A stretch of DNA of 64,000 nucleotides, taken from positions 50,249-114,248 of the forward strand of contig DATEAT010000031.1 in the NCBI GenBank assembly GCA_035288225.1. The letters are read 5' to 3'. Below are positions 36,795 through 43,903 of this stretch, piece by piece. This DNA comes from RBG-16-64-43 sp035288225 (GTDB lineage: Bacteria; Chloroflexota; Anaerolineae; Anaerolineales; RBG-16-64-43). Position numbers and translations under genes: made by a program. Below the pieces are notes generated by a model that worked only from the letters and a program-made list of their open reading frames with translations, was not told the origin of the DNA and ran no database searches. Numbering within the stretch: the first letter of the stretch is position 1; every line of letters starts with the position of its first letter.

Positions 36795-36941
36795 GGCCGG
36801 CGACGCGGCTGCCCTGCGGCTCGGGCCGGCCGCGTTGTGCACGCACCTGAGTGGTTTACCGGATTCGTCCTTTTGGGTTATCCTTGGAGAACGCGGAGGT
36901 CGCTTCGCGCGACTCCCGCGCCCATTCCTCAGGAGTTGCAC

Positions 36942-37499
36942 ATGGTCAAAGAGGCACTGTCCGAGGCTGAGGGGCGGATGAAAGGGGCGACCAAGACCCT
37001 CGAGGAGAGCCTGGCCACGCTGCGCACCGGGCGCGCCAGCCCGGCCCTCATCGAGAAGCTGGAAGTGGAGTACTACGGTACACCCACCCCGCTCATGCAA
37101 CTCGCGACCATTTCGGCGCCCGAACCGCGCCTGCTGACCATCAAGCCGTTCGATCCCGGCTCGCTCAAGAACATCGAGCGCGCCATCCTGGCCTCCGACC
37201 TGGGGCTGACCCCAGGCAATGACGGCAAGCTCATCCGCCTGATGATTCCCGCTCTCACCGAAGAGCGGCGCCGCGAATTGGTCAAGGCCACGCACCACCG
37301 GGCGGAGGAGGCGCGGGTAGCCGTACGTAACGTGCGGCGCGACGTGCACAACGACCTGCGTGAGTTCGAAAAAGAGAAGCTCATCTCTGAAGACGACCTC
37401 AAACGCGGCGAGGAAGACCTGCAGAAGATGACCGACAAGATGGTCGAGAAAGTGGACGACCTGGTGAAGCGCAAAGAAACGGAGATCATGGAGGTCTGA
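36942..37499 (+). CDS. frr: ribosome recycling factor
   Basis: A 185-residue RRF of normal length. MKGATKTLEESLATLRTGRASPALIEKLEVEYYGTPTPL covers the first helix and the start of the beta domain, and the C-terminal helices contain RRELVKATHHRAEEARVAVRNVRRDVHNDL. RRF with EF-G splits the ribosome after termination. ATG at 36942 has AGGAG seven bases upstream. The pyrH-frr gap is 147 bases. Confidence 0.97.
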   Translation: MVKEALSEAEGRMKGATKTLEESLATLRTGRASPALIEKLEVEYYGTPTPLMQLATISAPEPRLLTIKPFDPGSLKNIERAILASDLGLTPGNDGKLIRLMIPALTEERRRELVKATHHRAEEARVAVRNVRRDVHNDLREFEKEKLISEDDLKRGEEDLQKMTDKMVEKVDDLVKRKETEIMEV

Positions 37500-37542
37500 G
37501 GCGCGCCACGGCGGCGCAGCCACAGACTCCACGGAGCGACCC

Positions 37543-38307
37543 TTGGGCACGACGACCCCCCGCGCGGAGACCCCCGGCACGCCGGTGCCGGAGGGGCTGC
37601 CGGGCAAGATTCCACAGCACGTCGCGATCATCATGGATGGCAATGGGCGCTGGGCCACCGCGCGCAACCTGCCACGCCTGGCCGGTCACCGCGCCGGCAC
37701 CGAAAACCTGCGCCGCATCATCCAGGCATGTGCCGAGTTCGGCATCCGCTATCTCACGCTGTATGCCTTCTCCACCGAGAATTGGGGCCGGCCGGAAGAA
37801 GAGGTGCAGGGGCTGCTGTCGATTATCGAGGACATGCTTGGCCGCGAGCTGAACGAGCTGCACCGCAATGGCGTGCAGCTGCGCCACCTCGGGCGGCTGG
37901 AGGGCATCTCTCCCTTCTTGCAGCGCAAAGTGCGCGAAGCTATCGACCTGACCAAGGACAACAGCCGCCTGACGTTGAACGTGGCCTTCAACTACGGCGG
38001 GCGCGACGAGATCGTGCACGCGGTGCGGCGCATGATCGCCGAGGGTGTGCCGGCCGAGGCGGTCGACGAAAAGCTGATGAGCCAGTACCTTTATACCGCC
38101 GGCACGCCGGACCCCGACCTGATCATCCGCACTTCGGGCGAGCTGCGCATCAGCAACTTTCTCATCTGGCAAGCCGCCTACTCCGAATGGTACATCACCC
38201 CGGTCTATTGGCCCGACTTCGGCAAAGAAGAATTGCGCCAGGCGTTGTGGGAGTTCAGCCAGCGCGACCGGCGCTTCGGCCGCGTAGCTCCCTCCGCGGG
38301 TAGCTGA
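37543..38307 (+). CDS. uppS: undecaprenyl diphosphate synthase
   Basis: A 254-residue cis-prenyltransferase with the catalytic IIMDGNGRWA motif, GHRAGTENLRRI, LTLYAFSTENWGRPEEEV and the C-terminal RTSGELRISNFLIWQAAYSEWYIT. It makes the C55 lipid carrier for cell-wall synthesis. The start appears to be TTG at 37543 with GGAG upstream; the first 25 residues are a variable extension. It lies 43 bases after frr. Confidence 0.95.
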   Translation: MGTTTPRAETPGTPVPEGLPGKIPQHVAIIMDGNGRWATARNLPRLAGHRAGTENLRRIIQACAEFGIRYLTLYAFSTENWGRPEEEVQGLLSIIEDMLGRELNELHRNGVQLRHLGRLEGISPFLQRKVREAIDLTKDNSRLTLNVAFNYGGRDEIVHAVRRMIAEGVPAEAVDEKLMSQYLYTAGTPDPDLIIRTSGELRISNFLIWQAAYSEWYITPVYWPDFGKEELRQALWEFSQRDRRFGRVAPSAGS

Positions 38308-38311
38308 CCGT

Positions 38312-39139
38312 ATGCTGCCCGACCGCCTGGTGGTCGCCCTGTTGCTCCTGCCCATTGGTCTGGGGCTCATCGCCTACGGCGGTGTGCCGCTACTCCTGAT
38401 CATCTCCGTCTTGGTGGTGCTGGCTGCGCTCGAGTATGCCGACCTGTTCGCCCGCACGGGGCTGGCTCCCTCGCGCTGGCTGGTGGCCGGCGGGGCGCTC
38501 GCGCTGATCGTTGCCCGCCACTTGTTTGGCTTTGACCACGTCGGCCTGATCCTCACACTCATCATGCTGATCGCCGTGGCTTGGTACCTGCGCGCTTACG
38601 AGCGCGGCTCGGCGCGTGCCGCCACCGACTTTGCCGTGACCCTCGCCGGAATCATCTACCTCGGATGGTTTGGCGCCTACTTCATGTCATTGCGCGCGCT
38701 GCCGGGCGGGGAGTGGTGGCTGCTGGTGGCGCTGACCGGGGTGTGGTTCGGCGACGCGGCGGCCTTCAGTATCGGCCGGCGTTTTGGGCGCCACCCCATG
38801 AGCCTGCGCCTCTCCCCGCGCAAAACGTGGGAGGGCTACGTCGCCTCGATCGTCGGCGGCGGGCTGGGCTCGGGGCTGCTCAGCCTGCTGTGGCAGATCG
38901 CCGCGCCGCCGGGCAGCGGCGTGGGTCTGGTGAGCGGCCTGGTCATTGGCTCGCTGCTGGGGGCATTGGGCACGCTCGGTGATCTGGCCGTCAGCATGCT
39001 CAAGCGCGAGGTGGGGGTCAAGGACTCGGGCACCCTCCTGCCCGGCCACGGCGGGGCGCTTGATCGTATTGACTCATGGATTGTCGGGGCGGCCATCGGT
39101 TACTACCTGGTGGTCGGGCTGGCGCCGCTCCTGCACTGA
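38312..39139 (+). CDS. cdsA: phosphatidate cytidylyltransferase
   Basis: A 275-residue membrane enzyme with about eight helices. The C-terminal CdsA signature reads SMLKREVGVKDSGTLLPGHGG then ALDRIDS, and FGRHPMSLRLSPRKTWEG is also typical. It makes CDP-diacylglycerol for phospholipid synthesis. It begins 4 bases after uppS and ends the operon. dxr and rseP, which often follow in other genomes, are absent. Confidence 0.95.
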   Translation: MLPDRLVVALLLLPIGLGLIAYGGVPLLLIISVLVVLAALEYADLFARTGLAPSRWLVAGGALALIVARHLFGFDHVGLILTLIMLIAVAWYLRAYERGSARAATDFAVTLAGIIYLGWFGAYFMSLRALPGGEWWLLVALTGVWFGDAAAFSIGRRFGRHPMSLRLSPRKTWEGYVASIVGGGLGSGLLSLLWQIAAPPGSGVGLVSGLVIGSLLGALGTLGDLAVSMLKREVGVKDSGTLLPGHGGALDRIDSWIVGAAIGYYLVVGLAPLLH

Positions 39140-39177
39140 ACGGATCGCCTCCGGTCTTTCGCCGGCCGAGGAAAAGC

Positions 39178-39208
39178 ATCGCCGCGTCGAGCCGACGCGG
39201 CGATTTGA
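39178..39208. terminator. bidirectional terminator between cdsA and the DUF4350-like gene
   Basis: An 11-bp perfect stem ATCGCCGCGTC/GACGCGGCGAT around GAGCC, with TTGATT on the plus-strand side and AAAAG upstream that reads as CTTTT on the minus strand. It separates convergent genes. Confidence 0.75.
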
Positions 39209-39236
39209 TTCTCCTCCAGCGCAGATTCTGCCGAGT

Positions 39237-40676
39237 TCAGGGCAGCGCACCATCCAGCGTCGGTACGGCATCGTCGGTAAAAGCGAAATCGAGCGCAGGC
39301 AGATCGGCCGGGCCGAGCGCGCAGGCCGCGATCCCCTCCTGGCCGATGCACATCGAGAAGTCGTGCGTCGCCAGAGCCGAGATCAACTCGATCACCGCTG
39401 AGCCATCGGCGCCGATGAGGGTGAGCGTGGTCTGGCCCGCGTTGCGAGCGACGAGCATCAGCCCCACCGCGGAGGCATCCAGTGTGCGCCATCCCGGCAG
39501 TTGCAGGAGCGGGTCGCCTCCCGCGCCGGGCCAGCCGATCTCGAACCCGCCGACGAAGGGGGCCAACTCCTCCTTGTCGGCGTAGGTGGCCAGCACGATC
39601 CGGTTGGCCGAGGCCTCGGGGCTCTGGGCCATCGTCAGCGCCAAACCGGACTCGTCCAGGGTGGATTGCAGGGAGGACAGCGCGGCGATCAGGTCGGTCG
39701 ACATCTCTAGTTCGCCCAGCGCCTGGACCACGACGGGGCCGGAGAAGATGTACGGGAAGTCCATCGGCGCACGCGAGGGCTCGCCTCCCAGAAGGAAGTC
39801 GGCCAGGTTGGAAATCCAGCGGGCGTTGTCGGCGACATGATCGTAGGGTGGCGAGAGAAAGCTCAGGTCGCCGACGGCCAGCACGCGTTCGTTGGCCGCC
39901 AGCACGGCCGCAGCCAGATCCCCGCCGCGGTCGGTACGTGAGGAGAGCGTGTGCTCGTCTGCGGAAATGAGCGCGAGCCCGCTGGGCGAGGCGATCGAAT
40001 GCGCGGCGTAGAAGGCCACGCGCCCGAGGTCCGCCGTGAGTGGCGAGGCCGCAAAGCGAGTGAGCAGCACGTTGCGGAAGTTGCCTTCGTTCTCATTCAG
40101 GTTGTAGAGATAATCGTCGGCGACGGTGATCTCGAACGGTGCCAGCAGCGTGTTGGCGGCGGACGAGTCGTCGAGGGCAGTGCTCGTATCGGAGTAGTAA
40201 CTGTCGTACTGCGGCGACCCGCGCGTCGGGTCGGTGAGCACCAGCACCCGCCCGCCGCGACCGACGAAGGCCTCCACCCGCTGCACCTCGTCGCGCATAA
40301 ACGGCGCGTTGGGCGCGGCCACCACCAAGGCGGTAGCCGCGGCCAGCCGGGCGGCCAGGCTTCCGGAGTCGCTGGCGGTCAGGAATTCCACTTGCCCGCC
40401 GTGCGCGCTCACTGCGCGCACGAGCGGTTCGAGTTCGGCGGCCAGGAAGTTGTTGGCGTGCGATTGATCGATGAGCACATGTGCGCCCGGCGACGCGCTG
40501 CGCGCAGCGGGCGCCTCGCCTGTGGAGAGCGGCGGCAGCGGGACCGTGAACGAGGCGTACTGCGGTGTGGCCACCGGCGAGCCGCGCCAATAGAGGCCTT
40601 GATAGAACCACAGCCCGCGCACGAGAGCGGGCACGACCAGCAGGGCCAGACCAAGCAGCATGAATCGGCGGGTCAT
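39237..40676 (-). CDS. membrane-anchored DUF4350-like protein
   Basis: A 479-residue protein with an N-terminal signal/anchor (RFMLLGLALLVVPALVRGLWF) and a large extracytoplasmic region. VLIDQSHANNFLAAELEPLVRAVSAHGGQVEFL and AFVGRGGRVLVLTDPTRG resemble DUF4350/GldG-like glutamine-amidotransferase-fold domains that accompany membrane transport or proteolysis systems. Its function is unknown. The ATG overlaps the sppA stop by 4 bases (ATGA), so it is co-translated with that peptidase. Confidence 0.7.
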   Translation of the reverse strand: MTRRFMLLGLALLVVPALVRGLWFYQGLYWRGSPVATPQYASFTVPLPPLSTGEAPAARSASPGAHVLIDQSHANNFLAAELEPLVRAVSAHGGQVEFLTASDSGSLAARLAAATALVVAAPNAPFMRDEVQRVEAFVGRGGRVLVLTDPTRGSPQYDSYYSDTSTALDDSSAANTLLAPFEITVADDYLYNLNENEGNFRNVLLTRFAASPLTADLGRVAFYAAHSIASPSGLALISADEHTLSSRTDRGGDLAAAVLAANERVLAVGDLSFLSPPYDHVADNARWISNLADFLLGGEPSRAPMDFPYIFSGPVVVQALGELEMSTDLIAALSSLQSTLDESGLALTMAQSPEASANRIVLATYADKEELAPFVGGFEIGWPGAGGDPLLQLPGWRTLDASAVGLMLVARNAGQTTLTLIGADGSAVIELISALATHDFSMCIGQEGIAACALGPADLPALDFAFTDDAVPTLDGALP

Positions 40677-41533
40677 GGCTGCCTCCCCTCTGCCGGCGGA
40701 ACGTAAAGTAAGAAGAGGCCGGCCTCGAGCGGGTAGGCCGTGGCGCGTCCGTCCTCGGCCATATAGAAGAAGGGCACGGCCGCAGCCGCCGGCAGCCCGG
40801 CCAGTTCGCGCAGGTCGGCCACGGCGTAATGCGCGATGTGGGCCATGCGCGCGGCGTGGGCGATGGCGGGCGATGGGCCGCCCAAGGCATCCACCAATCC
40901 GAGGCGCAGGGCATCGCTGCCCAGATAGATCTCGCCGCGGGCAATCTCTTCGGTGGTGAGGTTCAGCCGCTCTCCGCGCCCCAGGCTCACCGCCTGAATG
41001 AACCCCGCTTTGACGGCCTCTAACTGGCGCAGGAAAGAATCACGCGGACCGCCAAACAGTTTGTACGGCCCGGTCGAGGCGACGTCTTCAACGACCGTCG
41101 GCCGTGGTGGCAGGCTGCCGATGACGCCCACGTTGCCCACCTGAGAGGTGGGCATGGCGAAGATATAGTCGCTGCCCACGGCCAGGTAGTAGGCCCCGCT
41201 GGCGGCCATGGTGCCGATGGTGCTGATCACCGGCTTTGCGGCGCGCAATCGCGCCAGCTCGAGATAGACGGCTTCGGTGTCGGCCACGGTGCCGCCCGGG
41301 CTGTCGAGCACCAAGACCACCGCGCGCACCCGCGGGTTGCTGCGGGCTTCGTCGATCTGGGCGATCACTTCGCGCGCGCTCACCGCCTCGATCGGAGTAT
41401 TGATATAGATGATTCCGACCACCGGGCGCGGGATGAGCAAAGCCAGGACGAGGCCGGCGGCCAGGAGCAAGGCCAGCCAGACCCAGCGCCAAGCGGGCCC
41501 CAGCGCAGGAAGCTTCCAAGCCCTCATGTTCAT
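40673..41533 (-). CDS. signal peptide peptidase SppA-like serine protease (S49)
   Basis: A 286-residue protein with an N-terminal helix (WVWLALLLAAGLVLALLI) and an S49 protease domain. The strand VRAVVLVLDSPGGTVADTEAVYLEL is followed by the nucleophile S112 in MAASGAYYLAVGSDYIFAMPTSQVGNVGVIG. Downstream are TGPYKLFGGPRDS and DALRLGLVDALGG. It cuts membrane-embedded peptide remnants or acts in envelope quality control. ATG at 41533 and ATG at 41527 are both usable with the GGAGGA site. Confidence 0.88.
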   Translation of the reverse strand: MNMRAWKLPALGPAWRWVWLALLLAAGLVLALLIPRPVVGIIYINTPIEAVSAREVIAQIDEARSNPRVRAVVLVLDSPGGTVADTEAVYLELARLRAAKPVISTIGTMAASGAYYLAVGSDYIFAMPTSQVGNVGVIGSLPPRPTVVEDVASTGPYKLFGGPRDSFLRQLEAVKAGFIQAVSLGRGERLNLTTEEIARGEIYLGSDALRLGLVDALGGPSPAIAHAARMAHIAHYAVADLRELAGLPAAAAVPFFYMAEDGRATAYPLEAGLFLLYVPPAEGRQP

Positions 41534-41685
41534 GGGTCCTCCGTTTGCCCCGAGAGACCTCGCGCGGCCTACGGGGGCTGTGCCATGCGAGCGCCGGGCC
41601 CCCTCATCCGGATTGCACGCAAGAGGTTGGGAGAGTGGAATGCAGGAGGAGTGCGGTCACCCCCTGGGTGCAGAGCAGATGCGCA

Positions 41686-41753
41686 GGCGCCTCCCGTTGT
41701 GCAGGTTGAGCGGGAAGGGGATCTAGCCCAACTCAACGCGCGCGGGAGGCGCC
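41686..41753 (-). terminator. hairpin between fha and sppA genes
   Basis: GGCGCCTCCCG (41686-41696) and CGGGAGGCGCC (41743-41753) are exact complements separated by 46 bases. It lies after the FHA gene stop on the minus strand and could end that transcript, or form a stem in the sppA leader. Confidence 0.4.
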
Positions 41754-41790
41754 GTTTGTGCCGGAGAGCGGAACGTCCAGGGGTCGACTC

Positions 41791-42357
41791 TTAGAAGCAG
41801 CCGACTCCCAGCCAGGCGCAATACAGATTATTGGAGTCGATGTACCAGCCGATGCCGACGGCCACCACGCACGCCAGGAGCAGCAAGCAGCCGCATCCAA
41901 TCCACAGCATCCGCCTTCCCCCACCCTTCTTCTCGACCGGGGCGGCGGCCGCCAGCGGTGGAGGAGGTACCGGGGCAGCCTGGGGTGCGGCCGCAGCTGT
42001 GCGGGGCGCCGGCGGAACTTTGGCGGAGGCGGCGACGACGGTGGCCGCCACGCCCTCGGTCTCGACACCCAAAACGATGCTTTCGCCCAGCGTGAGTTCA
42101 TCGCCTGGGGAGATGGCGCGCGGGGCGGTGATGCGCTGCTTGTTGACGAAGGTGCCGTTGGTCGAGCCCAAATCCTCGATGATTACGCCGCCCGGCTTGG
42201 TAACCAGCCGTGCGTGGGCGCGAGACACCTCGGGATCGGCGATGACAATATCGGCCGAGGCCTCCCGCCCGATGGTGGCGATTTCTTTGTTCAGTTCGAA
42301 CACCTTGCCTGGCGTGGGGCCGCTGCGCATGACCAAGCGCAATTGTCCGCTGGACAT
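41791..42357 (-). CDS. FHA-domain protein with C-terminal membrane helix
   Basis: A 188-residue protein. Residues about 5-95 are a forkhead-associated phosphothreonine-binding domain (ATIGREASADIVIADPEVSRAHARL, IEDLGSTNGTFVNKQRI). A Pro/Ala-rich linker then leads to one helix (LWIGCGCLLLLACVVAVGIGWYI) and a short tail with two cysteines. It would be cytoplasmic-domain-in, reading phosphorylated partners of a Ser/Thr kinase; no kinase is in the window. ATG at 42357 has GAGGAGGAGAAT upstream. Confidence 0.88.
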   Translation of the reverse strand: MSSGQLRLVMRSGPTPGKVFELNKEIATIGREASADIVIADPEVSRAHARLVTKPGGVIIEDLGSTNGTFVNKQRITAPRAISPGDELTLGESIVLGVETEGVAATVVAASAKVPPAPRTAAAAPQAAPVPPPPLAAAAPVEKKGGGRRMLWIGCGCLLLLACVVAVGIGWYIDSNNLYCAWLGVGCF

Positions 42358-42385
42358 ATTCTCCTCCTCGTCGACGCGTGCGGCG

Positions 42386-42414
42386 AGTGTAATTCCACTC
42401 GGGGTGGGTGTCAA
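42386..42414 (-). promoter_or_regulatory. promoter of the FHA gene with inverted repeat
   Basis: TTGACA (42414-42409) and TACACT (42391-42386) on the minus strand are 17 bases apart. AATTCCA at 42391-42397 and TGGAATT at 42416-42422 form an inverted repeat around the spacer and -35, a possible operator. Confidence 0.7.
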
Positions 42415-42469
42415 ATGGAATTGCAGGCCGGGTCTGGTCCGCCGGAGGGCCGTGGCCCGCCGGCCTCGC

Positions 42470-42497
42470 TTGACAGGTGACGGGGATCGGAGATAAT
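42470..42497 (+). promoter_or_regulatory. promoter of pheST
   Basis: TTGACA at 42470-42475 and GATAAT at 42492-42497 are separated by 16 bases. Transcription would begin near 42504, at the start of the T-box leader. Confidence 0.75.
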
Positions 42498-42503
42498 TAC
42501 CGC

Positions 42504-42825
42504 CACGAAAGGCTGTGACGGAGGAAAGTACGCGGCGCTATGCCGACAGGGAGGCTGTGGCCACGACTGCAAGCCCGGCCCGGATCGACGCCGCCGAAGT
42601 TCCCTCCTGAGCTGCTCAGGTGAACCCTCGCGATGGCCGAACCCCTCGTGACCACGCGAACAGTAGCTTGGGCCGCATCCTTCCCGTTAGCGAAGGAGCC
42701 CCTCGCCGCTCACCGGCGGCGGGCAATGAGCGAGCCCGACGGCGCTCTCCATGCAGCGGCCGGGCTCATCAGGGTGGTACCGCGGGCCATGTCCCGTCCC
42801 TGAGCGGACGGGGCATTTCGTTTTA
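42504..42825 (+). ncRNA. T-box riboswitch, pheST leader
   Basis: The T-box core TGGTACCGCG is at 42775-42784, preceded by AGGG. Next comes a terminator stem (CCCGTCC / GGACGGG, 42793-42812) ending in TTTCGTTTT. The 5' part starts with GAGGAAAGTACG, like stem I of other T-boxes. Uncharged tRNA is sensed by the specifier loop and stabilises the antiterminator. The downstream genes imply tRNA-Phe; TTC at 42600-42602 is a possible specifier, but I could not fold stem I to prove it. Confidence 0.9.
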
Positions 42826-42835
42826 AGGAGGCCGG

Positions 42836-43861
42836 ATGGCTGAACCGATTGAGGCGATGCGTGAGGCCGCGCTGCGCGCGCTGGACGAAGTGCGCTCGAG
42901 CGAGAGCCTGGCGGCATGGCGCGTGGCACACCTGGGCCGGCATTCCCCGCTGATGAACTTCCTGGGCGATCTCGGCTCGCTGCCTGCAGCCGAACGACCG
43001 GCCGCCGGCCGCACGGCCAACCAGGCGAAGCAGGCCCTGGAAGCTGCGCTGTCGGTCAAGGAGGAGGCGTTGCGGGTCCAGAACCTCGAGCACGCGCTGG
43101 CCTCCGAGAAGCTCGACCTGACCCTGCCCGGGCGGCCCCCGCAACGCGGCCGGCTGCACCCCTCGTCGCAGGTGCTGCGCCGAATTCTGGCGATTTGGTC
43201 CGAGATGGGATTCCAGGTCTACCGCAGCCGCGAGGTGGAGAGCGATGAATTCAACTTCCAGCTGCTGAATTTCCCGCCCCATCATCCCGCGCGCGACATG
43301 CAGGATACCTTCTATACCACGCGCCCAGGCGTCATCTTGCGCACGCATACTTCGCCCGGGCAGGTGCGCGTGATGCGCGAACGCTGCCCCGAGCCGATTC
43401 GCGTCGTCCTGCCCGGCATGTGCTTCCGCTACGAGCAGGTGACGGCACGCGCCGAAGCGCAGTTCTATCAGGTGGAGGGCCTGGCGGTAGGGGTGGGCAT
43501 CACCCTGGCCAACCTCAAGGCGACTCTCGCCGACTTTGCGCGGCGTATGTTTGGCGCCTCGGTGCGCGTGCGCTTCCGCGCCGATTACTTCCCCTTCACC
43601 GAGCCGAGCGCGGAGATGGACATCGAGTGTTTCATCTGCGGCGGAAGCGGCTGCCCGGTGTGCAAGCGCAGTGGCTGGCTTGAAATCCTGGGCGCAGGAA
43701 TGGTCCACCCGATCGTCCTACACAACGGCGGATATGATCCGCGGCGTTACTCCGGCTTCGCTTTCGGAATGGGCCCGGAACGCATCGCCATGCTGCGTCA
43801 TGGCATTACCGATATTCGCGCCTTCTGGGCCAACGACCCGCGCTTTCTTGAGCAGTTCTGA
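42836..43861 (+). CDS. pheS: phenylalanyl-tRNA synthetase alpha subunit
   Basis: A 341-residue class II synthetase subunit. The N-terminal coiled-coil is followed by GRLHPSSQVLRRILAIWSEMGFQVYRSREVESDEFNFQLLNFPPHHPARDMQDTFY. Motif 2 and 3 regions read LRTHTSPGQVRVM and GFAFGMGPERIAMLRHGITDIR. ATG at 42836 has AAGGAGG upstream, right after the T-box terminator. pheT follows after 42 bases. Confidence 0.97.
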   Translation: MAEPIEAMREAALRALDEVRSSESLAAWRVAHLGRHSPLMNFLGDLGSLPAAERPAAGRTANQAKQALEAALSVKEEALRVQNLEHALASEKLDLTLPGRPPQRGRLHPSSQVLRRILAIWSEMGFQVYRSREVESDEFNFQLLNFPPHHPARDMQDTFYTTRPGVILRTHTSPGQVRVMRERCPEPIRVVLPGMCFRYEQVTARAEAQFYQVEGLAVGVGITLANLKATLADFARRMFGASVRVRFRADYFPFTEPSAEMDIECFICGGSGCPVCKRSGWLEILGAGMVHPIVLHNGGYDPRRYSGFAFGMGPERIAMLRHGITDIRAFWANDPRFLEQF

Positions 43862-43903
43862 ACCGGCGGACAGGGCGCGGCAACGGCGCGCTGGAGGTGG
43901 ATT

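Noticed and set aside
41686..41753. Riboswitch upstream of sppA
   Set aside because: Only one long-range stem is visible and no known aptamer core was found.
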